In this document: positions 9,551 through 20,969 of the stretch, one piece after another
Layout: each line of letters opens with the position of its first letter
Position numbering within the stretch: position 1 is the stretch's first letter
NCBI GenBank assembly: GCA_011503125.2
Contig: WWBZ02000040.1
Span: 3,162,001 to 3,226,000 of the forward strand
Source: Botryosphaeria dothidea
Taxonomy: Eukaryota > Ascomycota > Dothideomycetes > Botryosphaeriales > Botryosphaeriaceae
Direction: 5' to 3'
DNA length: 64,000 nt
Position numbers and translations under genes: made by a program
The notes under the pieces: model-generated
What the model saw: the letters and a program-made list of their open reading frames with translations, nothing else
What the model was told of the DNA's origin: nothing
The model's database searches: none

Positions 9551-12321
9551 ATGGGTCTCAAGTCCTACTTCGCCCCTCGTAAGGGCGAGGAGAAGAAGAA
9601 CGAGAAGAATGCCCCGGCGACAGAGGTCACCAATGAGAAGCCTGCCGAGTCGCGGCCCGACAGCGTCCCACCGCTCGACTCTCCCAGACCTGCATACCTC
9701 GCAGGGTCCAATAGTTCCTCTCCATATGGATCCCGCCCCGGTTCCCTTTACCGCAACTCGGGCATGGACCAGTTGAGCGAAATCAAATGCGATATCATGG
9801 TCAACTGGCTCCATTCGCAGCAAGAGGAAAAGCTATGGTGTGCTGGCGAGTACGAGGAGGGTGTGGTGCTTAAGAAGGCTCGCGGTCAGTACGCATGCTG
9901 TCCTGCGGAATTGGCAGAAGAGCCGAATGGCTTCCTGAAAGCCGTGGAGCTTCTCAACGTTCGCGTAAGTTAATCAATGATTCCACCATCTGGAATGATA
10001 CTCATCAATTCGTCTAGGTGGCGATGACGGTCAATACCCGTGTCATTAAAATTTTGCTGCACAACAACAACCTGCCGTACGTCGAAATTCAAAAAGGCTT
10101 GCGCGTGCAGGTTCTCCCAGATATGTCTTGCCTGCCGCGTTGCCAGAAGCATCAGTTCGCCGCTTTCATTGCCGACCGCGGTATCCTGGTTGTCTGGGAG
10201 GATCAGCCAAAGAAATTGCTCGAGCGTGTCAGCAACATCGAGGCTGCCCTCATGGACATGATATGGCGAGAGGGAGAGGATTTGGACGACGAGAAGAAGG
10301 AAGCCTCGTACGAGATCAACGAGCTCGAGGACCCTGAGGGTGCCGAGGAGAAGCCCAGACGCACAGTGCTGATCCAAGCGCTGATCACTGCTTTCACTAT
10401 GATCGTCACCTGCGCTGCCATTGGCTCCGGCTGGCGTGAGATTGTTGTTCAACTGCAAGTTGACGGCAACTACATCCGCCTTGCTTTTGCCGCCGTTGTT
10501 GTCCCCCAGGTCTGGTTGTCTCTGGTAGGTACTTCTTATTGACTTGATCCGCCATTGCCACTAACAGGTTTGCAGTTCTTCTTCCAAGCCCTTGTTGGAA
10601 ATGTCGCTCAGATAATCGGTCCTATCGGCCAAGTCAACGAGAACAGCAAGTACTACTCTGGTATTGCTCCTCGTCGTCTCAACCGCGACTCCAGTGCTCT
10701 CCCGCACGTGACTATCCAATGTCCCGTCTACAAGGAAGGCCTTCACTCTGTCATTGAACCCACCATTCGGTCCATCAAAGCTGCCATCTCTACTTATGAG
10801 ATGCAAGGAGGCACTGCCAACATCTTCGTCAATGACGATGGTATGCAACTTATTTCCGAGGAAGAGGCCCGTCAGCGCCAGGACTTCTACGACGAGCACA
10901 ACATTGGATGGGTCGCCCGCCCCAAGCATAACCCCAAGCCCGCTGAGGGCGAGGAGGTTTTCCTACGTCGCGGCAAGTTCAAGAAGGCCTCAAACATGAA
11001 CTACGCGCTTTGGGTCTCCAACCGTGTTGAGGAGATGCTGCTTTCTCTGCACCGCTCCGATGCCTGGACCCAGGACGATGAAGCCGCCGCCTACCGTAAC
11101 GCTTTGGCTGAAGTTGTCGCGGAAGATGAGGGTCGGACCTGGGCCGATGGCAACATTCGCGTTGGTGACTATATCTTACTTATTGACTCTGACACCCGTG
11201 TTCCGAAGGACTGCTTCCTCGACGCTGTTAGCGAAATGGAACAGTCTCCCCAGGTCGGCATCATCCAGTACTCTTCGGGTGTCATGAACGTCACGGACAG
11301 CTTCTTCGAGCGCGGTATCACCTTCTTCACCAATTTGATCTACACGCAGATTCGGTACTCGGTTGCCGGCGGCGATGTTGCTCCCTTCGTCGGCCACAAC
11401 GCTTGGCTACGTTGGTCGGCTGTGCAGAATATCGCGTACGACTGCAAGGACGACCATCGCGAGAAGTACTGGAGTGAAGCGACCGTGTCCGAGGATTTCG
11501 ATATGGCTCTGCGCCTGCAAACGGAGGGCTATACCATTCGTCTCGGAGCTTACAAGGGGGACGGCTACAAGGAGGGCGTGTCCCTGACTGTCTACGATGA
11601 GTTGGCTCGTTGGGAGAAGTACGCCTACGGCTGCAGCGAACTGATCTTCCACCCTCTCCGCTACTGGCCTGTCCGGGGTCCCTTTACCAAGCTGTTCCGC
11701 CGGTTTATCGTGTCCAGCATGCCGCTTCCCTCTAAGCTTACCATTATGGCGTACATTGGCACCTACTATGCTATTGGTTCTGCTTGGATCTTGACCCTGT
11801 TGAACTACTTTATTATTGGTTGGTTTAACGGCTACTACGACCACTACTATGTCTCGTCCTTTGAGATCTACTTCGGTATCGTCGTTGTATTCAACGCTCT
11901 CGGTAATATCGCCCTCGGTATTCTCCGCTACCGCACCGAAGAAAAGGCCCTTATCCCCGCCTGGTTCGAGTGCTTCAAGTGGGTCCCGCTCATGACATGT
12001 TTCCTGGGCGGCCTGTCCCTGCACGTCTCGCAAGCTATCCTTTGCCACATGTTCTCCATCGACATGTCGTGGGGTGCGACCGCGAAAGAAGCCGAGAATA
12101 TCTCCTTCTTCGAGGAAATTCCTCGTGTTCTAAAGCGCTTCAAGTACACCTTCATCTTCTGCATCGCCTGCATCGCCCTCATGATCTGCGGTGCTTACGT
12201 CTTCCCCCCGCTCTGGCAGGTCAAGACTTTCGTCGCCATCTGGCCGCTGTCTACCATCGTCGCCGCGCACTTGCTCCTCCCTATCGCGCTGAACCCGAAC
12301 TTGATGCTGTTCACGTGGTAA
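9551..12321 (+). CDS. GT2: Type 2 glycosyltransferase (ZtGT2/FgGT2-like)
   Basis: Three exons (9551-9964, 10018-10524, 10576-12321) with introns of 53 and 51 bp give 888 residues. The start is ATG at 9551 (MGLKSYFAPRKG). Order: cytoplasmic charged N-terminus, two membrane helices around residues 245-320, a GT-A catalytic domain, then about five C-terminal helices. Family-2 motifs are present: CPVYKEG at 356-362, VNDDG at 392-396, the DSD metal site at 511-513 and the SEDFD catalytic motif at 612-616. The usual QxxRW is replaced by a YGCSELIF stretch near 658. This pattern matches the conserved fungal GT2 proteins described in Zymoseptoria tritici and Fusarium graminearum, needed for hyphal growth on solid surfaces and plant infection. 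It is a relative of chitin, hyaluronan and cellulose synthases, but its polysaccharide product is unknown. Confidence 0.93.
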
Positions 12322-12977
12322 ACTCACGCAGTGACAGCTGGGGTCGGCTTCATAATGTTGGAAATAATGCACAGAATGATTTTGTAGCCCAGGATCCCAG
12401 GCGGACCCGGGTAAACTCTTCTTTTTTATCGTGTATAGACGGGAACTGGGTTTAAAGGGACGGACTTTACGAATGGTCACGGCTTTGCTTTTGAACTTTG
12501 ATGATATGACGCCAAATACTTGCGATACCACAAACACAAAACATATTAGATGGAGCTTAATGTCTTTCTCCTACATCAGATCTTGCAAATCAGTAGCAAA
12601 GTATATAGGAATGACCATATGTGAATCATATCTTGGAAGCCTTTTTGATGATGTAAATGGTGCCCATGGTGCCGACTTCTACGAGTAAGAGAGATGTATC
12701 AGGTTTTGGTCAAATGCAAGTGTGGCACAGCAACGCCAAAGAATCTCAGTGAAATTCAAGCACGCCATAGGCATGGCAAAGCTCCTATGGTAGACAGACG
12801 TACATGACCTGACCTGAGATCTCTCTATTCCTTTCTGATTTCCCGTAATGACTGTTGACACAATTGTCCTTGATCCCCAGCGACCTTTTGGGCTCCGTGT
12901 GGATTCGCTTTCATTCAAACCCTTCGTAAATTCCGAGGCAGATGATTCAGCATATCGGTAGAAGACGTTTGGGCCTT
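12322..12977. other. Intergenic, 3' ends of convergent genes
   Basis: AT-richer spacer between the GT2 stop and the stop of the minus-strand micro-gene. ORFs here are short and unremarkable. It probably contains both 3' UTRs and polyadenylation signals. Nothing else was seen. Confidence 0.5.
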
Positions 12978-13177
12978 CTATTCGCGTTTGGAGGGGCGTC
13001 CGAGAGACTGTAAAGTGCCAGTCAGCCGCATGAATTAGAGCTTATCTTCCAAAAGCCGTAATCCGAACGTACCTGGCAAGTGCCGCAAGCATCCCCTTGC
13101 TGCCACACATAGTTTCGACAACCGTGTGAGTTCCAGTAAAGGCAGGCGAAGCGATTGTAGCCTTCTCCGTCCGGCAT
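12978..13177 (-). CDS. 44-residue Cys-rich micro-protein with one intron
   Basis: Exon 1 (13177-13073, 35 codons) starts MPDGEGYNRFACLYWNSHG and joins in phase 0 to exon 2 (13007-12978), which ends in SLGRPSKRE and TAG. The 65-bp intron has every expected signal: GTACGT donor, GGCTGAC branch site and a TACAG acceptor 13 nt further on. A TATAAAG box lies about 100 bp upstream of the ATG. The four cysteines (C12, C20, C31, C34; spacing C-x7-C-x10-C-x2-C) and aromatic residues could form a small zinc-binding knuckle. No signal peptide is present. The family is not recognised, but the intron, box and clean codons make chance unlikely. It is too short for usual ORF cut-offs. Confidence 0.6.
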
Positions 13178-13276
13178 GTTGAATAGCGCAGCAGTGGTGT
13201 TGATATGATAAATGATTGAATGATTCAGAGCAGATGAACCTTCGAAGTCTGGTATTCAAGGCAGTCCCATGTTCAA

Positions 13277-13283
13277 CTTTATA
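13277..13283 (-). promoter_or_regulatory. TATA box of the 13-kb micro-gene
   Basis: TATAAAG on the minus strand, about 100 bp upstream of the micro-gene ATG at 13177, the usual distance for a fungal TATA element and short leader. It supports the micro-gene being transcribed on its own. Assignment rests on sequence and spacing only. Confidence 0.4.
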
Positions 13284-15036
13284 CTCGAGATGTATCTTCA
13301 TCTGCCAGAGTCTTTTGTTCCATGGCTATGACAGATTCTCTGGTTCTCCGTAGGCAGTCTGTTTGCCTCATGCAGTGTGATCTAAACCCCTCAACCAAAG
13401 ATATCTTACAAATAAACCGGCGATGTTTTCAAATCCCGCGGTCGATTGCGGCATAGTGTCCATGTACTCATGTCATGACCGACCCCATGTTACACAAAGT
13501 ACTGATTTAAAGTATTTTGTACTTGGCGCATGTGATAATGGTACCACTTCATGTCTTTACATCCTCCCTGCACGCCTTTTTTGGGAAGATGCAGACGGCG
13601 ATCCTACATTTAAGCAATACTATCGAAGTCATTTTGCCCTGGTTCCAAGAGTTCGGTACGCTCAATGGCGGGGCGTCCTCAAGGTGACCTGGCGAATGGG
13701 GTGAAGAGATTGCGTCGGAAGAGCGGAATTACGTGTACAACCAGACATCCACAGCAGAAGATCCCCGCACACTGGGGCCTGCAACATGCGCGTTCATCTT
13801 GCGTGAAGAATTTCGGCACGTACTGCATGTACCGGGATCTTTAGGCCGATTCCGTCGATACGTCACCGAAGCGGGCAAACACATCAATTCGCGTATGTAC
13901 TTCCCGCCGACAACCCCTCAGATCTGCGCCCCACACATCTGTAAACATCTTCGGAGCGCCTCGGAGACTGCCGTGTCCAAATAGTATCATGATCTTCGGG
14001 TGGAGTGAGAATCGTCCAGCGAAGGCTGGAAGTGAAGGTACGTACTTACACACCTTTCTTCACTGCCATTTTGCCCCGGCGTTTTGATATTCTCCACCAG
14101 TAGGGTTCAACTTTCAAAGTCATACATTCACGAACTAGCATATCTGCCGCCCGCGCCCAGCGTTTGGCGGCTGTGAGACGCTAAGGTGATTCTACCCAAA
14201 ACATACCAGTAAGTGTTTAGGAAGGTCGAGACGGTGAAGTACCAGCAGTGTCGGAGCTCGAAATATGAGTGCGTAAAGGAGTACTGCAGTTGACATGTAG
14301 CGTCAATGGCGTCGACTGCAACTTGACGGGAACTAAGAGCATCCATCCGTCCGTGAACCTTGTGCAAATCATTGATTGAAAAATTCTCTAAAAAGCGGCC
14401 GGCATATGGGGAAATGACCGGGAATAGGCAGAATCTACACAAAATATGATGATCAAGCTTTCGGAATGGCCATGGGAATTTCAAATAGTAGGCTGGCTTC
14501 GTAAGGAAACAGAGGTGGGCAGATTTGCGTCTGCAGGACTCCTTCGGCTCAAGTCATGGAAGGTTTCCTTAGCTGGCAGTGGATCACGGCGCAGCACCTT
14601 TGAATACGGTGCAAATATACACGTGTTCCTGAAAGGAGCGGGGAAAGGGCATAGTTGTTGGATTTTGAGAGTTGAGACACTCCTGAAGACACCGCCTGCG
14701 CAAAACGAGTGGAATTCAGAAACCGGCCACCTTTTTTCTTTCATTCTCTTATCATGCCACTAGGTCCACTTTTTTCTCAATGGGGATTCCAAAGCTTTGT
14801 GGAACAAGTGGGCGCTTAACCCGACCATATTTCGGCTCGTTAACCGCATCGGCATAGCCAAGCAATCACATCCTTTTGCAGTAATTCGATCAACAGTGCA
14901 TGCATTCAGTGTGACTTGTGTCATATCATGATGGAGAAAAATCATGAAGTGACATCCATTGGCAAATATCACTAAGCTACTTACCGTGGCATCGTATATA
15001 CTCACGGGCCCCTGCTTTCTGGGCTTCACTGATCTC
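13284..15036. other. Intergenic, no supported gene
   Basis: ORFs of 60-135 codons occur on both strands (for example plus 13423-13704 and minus 14128-14484) but lack recognisable domains, splice structure or codon bias. I see no repeat or RNA gene. Confidence 0.4.
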
Positions 15037-16065
15037 TCACATGTCCCAGTCAATCTCAAATTCCTCCCAATTCTCTTCTGTTTGTTCCTTTCCATCTGCC
15101 TGTTGCTTGTCTTTGCACTCTTCAATCTTTGTTGAAATGTCCACCTCCTTCTCCTTGGTATCAGCATCTACAGGCCCATCTTCTTGAACTTTACTTTTCG
15201 CCCAATCCTCTCCCTTCTGTCTTGATGCCTTCCGCTTGCCAGCTGGACTCTTACCGTCCTCAGTCTTACTTTTCTTTGCCGGCTTCACCTCTTCCTCTCC
15301 CTCTCCAGCACCCTTCCCTTTTCCACCCTTCGCCTTCGCCTTCGCCTTCCCCCTCTTCCTCTTCTTCGTCACCTCCCCATCCATCCACTCATCATCCTCA
15401 TCCTCCTCTCCCTCGCCACCCCCAACCCACTCCTCATCATAATCAATCTCTCCCTCACCCACATCCTCCCCCCATCCTCTCACCGTTCCCAAAACCCCGT
15501 GAACACCCCACCCCCACACCTCCCTCTCCGCCCCCAGCACGCCCCTACCCCACTCGCTCAGCCCACCGTGCCCCTCAAACCAAGCCGCGCACTCCGCATG
15601 CAGAGCGCCCAGCCCCCCCACCGCGTCCACGAATCCCGGAAGCGCCTCCTCGACGACGTCGGCCAAGTCCGCGGCCTCGCCGCTCTCGATGGCGGCGAGT
15701 GCTGCCTCGAGCTGCGCGGAGAGCCCGGTCAGGGTTTGCGCAGTGGGTGCGAGGCGAGTGAGGAGGGCGGTCATGCCGTTGTCGGTGGTGTCGGTTGTTT
15801 CCGCAGCGGTGTTGGCGGCGGTGGCGGCGGTGGCGGTTTCGTCGAGGTCGGCGCTGTAGATGCTGTCGATGTCGGAGAGTAGAGGAGGCAACAGCAGTGT
15901 CGCGGTGGTGGCATCTTCTGTTGCTGCTGCTTCTGCGCCGCCGCCGCCGTCGGCTGAGGGGGGTGGGCCGGCGCTGTTACCCTTGCGGTGCAGGGCCGTC
16001 GCCGCCGGCGGCTTCTTGTTGGGCTTTTGGGCCTTTCTGGTGCTGGAGCGGGTTGTGCGAGGCAT
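15037..16065 (-). CDS. Hypothetical low-complexity nuclear protein
   Basis: A 342-residue single-exon ORF from ATG at 16065. The N-terminus is basic (MPRTTRSSTRKAQKPNKKPP). It is followed by an Ala/Thr-rich, partly helical region (about 50-140), a Trp/Gly-containing segment (about 165-205), an acidic EGEEDEDDEWMDGE patch, and a Lys-rich tail with alternating KAK/GKGK blocks that would serve as nuclear localisation signals. It ends in an acidic EEFEIDWDM. I do not recognise a family. Composition suggests a nuclear chromatin- or RNA-associated protein; this is inference. Antisense ORFs over this locus are proline-rich shadows. Confidence 0.65.
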   Translation of the reverse strand: MPRTTRSSTRKAQKPNKKPPAATALHRKGNSAGPPPSADGGGGAEAAATEDATTATLLLPPLLSDIDSIYSADLDETATAATAANTAAETTDTTDNGMTALLTRLAPTAQTLTGLSAQLEAALAAIESGEAADLADVVEEALPGFVDAVGGLGALHAECAAWFEGHGGLSEWGRGVLGAEREVWGWGVHGVLGTVRGWGEDVGEGEIDYDEEWVGGGEGEEDEDDEWMDGEVTKKRKRGKAKAKAKGGKGKGAGEGEEEVKPAKKSKTEDGKSPAGKRKASRQKGEDWAKSKVQEDGPVDADTKEKEVDISTKIEECKDKQQADGKEQTEENWEEFEIDWDM

Positions 16066-16466
16066 CGTTTGAACTCTCTGCTTGCAATGGTGAGGTGGAA
16101 GTGATGGCAGAATTAGCGAAAGTAGTTGATGATTTGTAGAAGAAACCCAGTTCCTTCGTCAGTGTGAGTAGCGGAGCTATCGCAGCGTGAAGAGATCAAG
16201 AGGCGAAGAGAAACTCCTCTGCCAATGGCCTCATGGTCGTGGCTTTGTCTGCCTTGTTCTTTGTCTGTCACAAGACTCGCCGTCTTCTCTGCATGTGCAA
16301 CTCCTTTGTTGGTTTCGCTTTTCTGCATTCAAGAACACTGCCACAACGCAAACCATCGGCGCATGTGTTGGTTAAAAATAATTCATTCAATTATATGCAA
16401 TTTTACGCAGTTCATGTACTGGTCCGAATACATACCAGAAATGTCATAACACATAGCAAACAGCAC
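16066..16466. other. Short intergenic spacer
   Basis: Promoter of the low-complexity protein gene (minus, starts 16065) would lie at the left side and the 3' UTR of the ceramidase gene (minus, ends 16467) at the right. Nothing else is recognisable. Confidence 0.5.
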
Positions 16467-18890
16467 CTACGAGATCGTGAACTCGCCACTCATCCCATTG
16501 AAGGCCGTAATGGTACCGCCAACAGCCTTCGAATCACCATAATACTTGATCCTGTATGTGCCAGCTGCAGTGTCTTCGCTAGTCTCCCAAGTGATGGTCA
16601 CTTCGCTAGTACCCAGGACGCTGTTGACGCGCTTCCACTCGTACACGATGGCCCAATCGAAATCATCCAAGACTTGAATCCAAGTCTCGCCATCTTGCTT
16701 CTCGACAGCGGCGAATGTGCCCTCGAGCCGCAGGTTGTTGCGCGGGTTGGCGCCGACAAAGGTGGCCTTGACGATGTCGCCTGCAGTGTACGTGGATTCA
16801 ACGTCAGTGACGACGTCGCCGTAACTCTTGCCGATGCCGGCGGAATCGTAGACGACACCAGTAATAAACGACAGGCTCTTCTCGCGATTATCCGGAGGTG
16901 TAGGACCAGCTGGCGGAGCACCCTGTGCGCCAGGGCCAAGGTACGGGAGGTACGTTAGGGTGAGATTGATATGGGCGTCAAGCGTATGTGGGCCGTGCAG
17001 GGTTGATGCACCCTCGTAGCGCTGAACGCTATATTCTTCGGGGGTTGCGATGTAGTGAGTATAGGTATTCGCAGGGCCACCCAGAACAACGATAGGCTCT
17101 GGGCTACCTTCACTGGAAAGCAAGTCCGTTGACGAGACTTCGTTGGCCACGGCCGCGCGCCAGCGCCGACCGGACATTGTCGTAGCTTCTCCAGGGCTGA
17201 CAATGATGAATAACTGACCAATGCGAAGGGATTGGACATGTACGATATTAGGTGCCCACTGGTAGGGGACTGTGCTGGCACCGACATCAAGGAGGATTGG
17301 CTTTGGCTGTTGGCAAGCCACCTGGTCAGCGCTTGGTATGTGGACAAGACTGCCAACAACGTTCCAGAACGGATTGTCCGGAGTACCGCTATCATTCTGC
17401 GTGAAATCGAAAGCACCAGGACCATCCGTTGTGCCAGCGGCGAAGGAATTGCCCATGGCTGCGGAGCAAGTTCGCGCAGTGCTACCGTTGGAGAGAGTGA
17501 AAGTGAAGTTGGAGAAATCGTGGAAAGAGTGGAAAGATGCAACCGAGCCAGAAATGGGAGTGCTGGTGGAGTCCATCGAAGAGAATAGATCCAGTGCGCC
17601 AGCATACTGTCTCCGACCAATCTCGTAGCAGCTCTTTGCACCTCCGTCATTAAGACCCCAGGCCGGGCCTCTGCCGTGGCATGGTTGACTCTTTCCGCCG
17701 CATGTGCTATTTTCAAGCGTGCACTGCTCTCCGCTGCCATCCTCGCACCAGGCTCCTTCAACGTTCGGGGTCGTATCGCCGACATTGGCTTGGGAGAATC
17801 CAGCTACGAACCCCTCTGCAGCGTTGGAATTGCTGGCCATTTCTTGCTCGAAGAGGTAGGCGGCAACACCCTTATTGTCACCAGCAATGAGAGTCTGGTT
17901 ACCAAGCAGAGAGGTACCATGGACAGGGAACCAAGTCAAGACGCCCATGTCCTTGCCATCGCTAGAACGCTGGAAGCGCAGAAGTGTCATGGTTTTATCC
18001 GTGTTGTCGGAGTACTTCGCGCGCTCCTCTTCTGGGTTGGCCAAGTAGGCCCAAAGACTACGGTTCTCGTTGGCATCCGTGATGTTCGTCGTGCCAACGC
18101 TCAGTGTTCCCTCGGTGAGGCTCTCTTGTGCGCGTTGAATCGACAGCAGAGCGCCATCAACGATGGCCTGGTAGCTCTGTTTATCGAAACCGAGGCTGGT
18201 AATCTGCGGGAGCAGGTAGTTCAGCCAAGCACCAGGCCCGGAGTGCGAGTGTGTGCCCGTAACAGCGACATTCGACTGGCCATACATGGCGTAGTCGTCG
18301 CCCAAGGCCGCTAGGCCTTCGATTATACCATTCCTCACGGCCAGGTCTCCAGACTGGGTATCGAGGACGAGGTACACGAAGCGATCTTCAGGCGTTTCGG
18401 CATCGGCGATAATGAAGGCGCGCGAGTAAATGCGCTGGCGCAAGCCGGTTCCAATTTGGCTGCTGTTGGCATAGCCCATGAGGTTGAGCTCGACAACGGG
18501 ACTATTTCAGAGCATCAGCGGCTTGCTCGGTTCGGTCGCGCAATTGGAAAAGCAACGATAAACTTACCCAGTAATGTCGGCCTTTCCAACGCCGATCAGA
18601 TAGGTGTCGCCTGAAGCTGCAGCACTCGTTGCGGCGTCCTTCAGCTCGAAGATATGCGTCTGGGCTTGCAAAGCATCTTGCCAGGCGCCTTTTGGCTTGA
18701 AGTGCCAGTAGTCAACGGCTGGAACACCGAAAAAGGAAATGAGCGAGAGGGCCAGGAAGAGAGAGACACTAGCGGCAGACAGAGCGACTGTAATATGAGT
18801 GCGAGCCATGCTGAAAAAGCCCCGGGACCCGGAGGTAGGCGACTGGTGTGGCGGAGGAGGCGGCCTGCTGGTACCGGCCTTGGACGCCAT
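16467..18890 (-). CDS. Neutral/alkaline ceramidase
   Basis: Two exons (18890-18568 and 18501-16467) with a 66-bp intron give 785 residues. The enzyme hydrolyses the amide bond of ceramide to sphingoid base and fatty acid. Residues 33-54 form one hydrophobic helix after a cytoplasmic Pro-rich tail, so it is probably a type II membrane or secreted protein. Family marks are the GVGKADITGP-VVELNLMGYA start of the domain, THSHSGPG near 190 (zinc ligand), FPVHGTS near 301 (second ligand), and the amidase box GDTTPN at 348-353 with downstream WCEDGSG-type disulfide region. In the animal and bacterial enzymes the box is GDxSPN and its Ser is the nucleophile; here that position is Thr351. A C-terminal beta-sandwich domain (from about 620) is present. 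It is divergent from SPF27. Confidence 0.93.
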
Positions 18891-19408
18891 GTTGACTGCG
18901 GGCGCGGATTCTCATATACAGCGGACTGGAAGTGACCCCTGAGCTGGCGTGTGATAACCTTTCGCGTGGTGCTCCGTGACCCTGTTTCTTGTTTGGGCAG
19001 CGCATAGCTAGGCGTGGAGGACGGGTTTACTGGGGAACGCGGCGCTGATTGGGCGGGGGATGACGTTGGTGCGTCGCTGGAGTCGCGTGGGTCAAGGCAC
19101 GACGGACGACGGTCCGCCTGCGCGTTCGCTTGGCCGAACCCTGCGCGCAAATCGGCCGGTGCAAAGCTTCGCATCCCGCTACCCTTGCGCGACCTCCAAC
19201 TCTACGCGCGCCGCCTTAATATACAAGTCCCTCCACCTGCTGCATCAAGGTTCGCCGCGCGGCCGACCCGTCCAAATCCACTGCTCGTGCCTATCGCTGT
19301 CCCAGCGTGGCCGCCCGCGTTCGCTATAATATTCCTCTTCGAAGCTCCATCACCCCGCCGTCTATCTCGCCCTCCAGACCAGGAAAAAACCAGCCCACAG
19401 CCGCGGCA
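18891..19408. promoter_or_regulatory. Bidirectional promoter region (ceramidase / SPF27)
   Basis: The 518 bp between two divergent start codons must hold both promoters. It is GC-rich on the ceramidase side and pyrimidine-rich before the SPF27 start. No clear TATA box was found. Confidence 0.5.
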
Positions 19409-20158
19409 ATGCCTCTAATTCACGAGTCGCACGACTCACTACCATGTGAGCCCGAATCCCTACCCATCCCCCTACGCCTACCCGAGCGGACGCACCACCC
19501 ATGCTCCACACTCCACCCACACCATGCCTCCATCAGCTAACCGACCCGGAACGCAGACGTCGACGTCCCGCTCACCGACACCGACCGCCGCACCGCCGCC
19601 GCCCTCATCGCCGCGGAGCTCGACCCCTCCTCCACCGCCCACCAGCTCCACCCATCCATCCCGGCCTCGTATGAGCCCTCGTTCCCGCCGCTCGTAGCCG
19701 GCGAGCACGCCCGCCTGGCCGCGGGCGCGCCCAAGGACGCCGGCACCGGCGTCGACCTATCGCGCTACGAGGCCCTCGACGCGCCCGTAGACTCGGCCGA
19801 CCCGGCCGCCTGGCGCTCGACGCTGCGCGCCGCCTACACGTCGTCGGCGTTCCTGTCGGCGCGCCTTACCAACCTGTCGCTGCTCGAGCGCTACGGCAAG
19901 AACGCCTGGCTCGTCTCCAACGCCCAGCTCGAGGCCATCCTGCGCGACCTCGAGGCCGACCTGGCCCGCGCCAGGGACGAGATCGAGGCCGTCGAGCAGG
20001 CGCGCAGGACCGCCCAGGCCGCCGCGGCGCCGGAGATGGGCCTGCTCGAGGAGGGCTGGCGCACCGGCGTCAAGAAGGTCGTCGAGACCGAAGCTGCGGC
20101 CGAGGGCCTGCGTCGGCAAATTCTGGAGAGGAAGAGGGCCATGGCACAGCAGCAGTAG
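19409..20158 (+). CDS. Pre-mRNA splicing factor SPF27/BCAS2 family
   Basis: Exon 1 (19409-19445) and exon 2 (19557-20158) are separated by a 111-bp intron with GTGAGC donor, CAGCTAAC branch site and ACGCAG acceptor. The product has 212 residues. It opens with the family signature HESHDSLPYVDVPLTD, followed by a middle segment with PLVAGEHARL, ALDAPVD and LSLLERYGKNAWLVSN, and a C-terminal coiled coil (about 135-210). SPF27 (yeast Snt309, fission yeast Cwf7) is a core subunit of the Prp19/NineTeen complex that activates the spliceosome. It acts in the nucleus and its coiled coil binds Prp19 and Cef1/CDC5. The very small first exon makes this gene easy to miss. Confidence 0.9.
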
Positions 20159-20969
20159 ATATGGGGGGGGGAGATCGAGCAGGCACAGCAAAAGTAGGTA
20201 CATATGAACCAGGAGCACGAAAAGGGAAGGATATTCGGTTATACGGCATTGCTCAATGTATGGGTGATAGGCGGTTGGCGTTTTAGTGGCGTTTTGGGAA
20301 GATAAAAGCTCCAGTGTTTTCCGCGAGGTACCGCTGCGGAGAAGTAGCGTGTAGATAGCGAGCATCTGCAAGATATCGATAAAATACCCCGTTCGGCAAT
20401 CCAGGTCCGGGGCTGTCCGTATACGATGCATATATCCGAACCGTTATTGGTTGGCGTTGCTTAAACTGACATGGCGCGTACAGCAGCACCATACTATTCG
20501 CAAATGAATCATGCAACTTCTCCAGGGTAAACGCCGCGCATGCGATTATGGGTACTTATGACCGCTACAGATATGGGAAAAAAGTAAAGAAGCTAGCTTC
20601 TCGCGTCTAGCGAGCGGAATTTAGGTGATAGGCCTAGCAGTAGTAGTAGCAGCAGCAGTGGAAAACGCCATTTTCAAAACAATACAACACCAAGCCTTCC
20701 ACATCCGTCTCCATTCTCCGTTTCCCTCCCACCAAAGCCTAGCCGAAAGATATCCTACCAACCAGCCAGAGTGCCTCCTGTCGTCCTCCTGTGTCATTCG
20801 TCAAAATTCCCTGCTCAGTGTCGCGAGCGAGAGACTGAGAGCCCCGGATGTACCATGTGTCTCATGCCGATACCCATCGTGGCCTCCTGCATTGTTGTCA
20901 TTGTTTGTGTCCGACGAATTCCTCGACAAATTCCTGAACCCTCAAATTTTCCGGATGCCCTTTTTTTGC
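20159..20969. other. Intergenic between convergent SPF27 and pkaR
   Basis: 3' UTR space for both genes. It has a short AGCAGTAGTAGTAGCAGCAGCAG-like trinucleotide tract around 20636-20660. No gene was seen. Confidence 0.5.

Noticed and set aside
9551..12321. First thought of chitin synthase.
   Set aside because: It lacks the QRRRW and EDR motifs of chitin synthases; its N-terminus (MGLKSYF...) and overall layout fit the fungal GT2 family.
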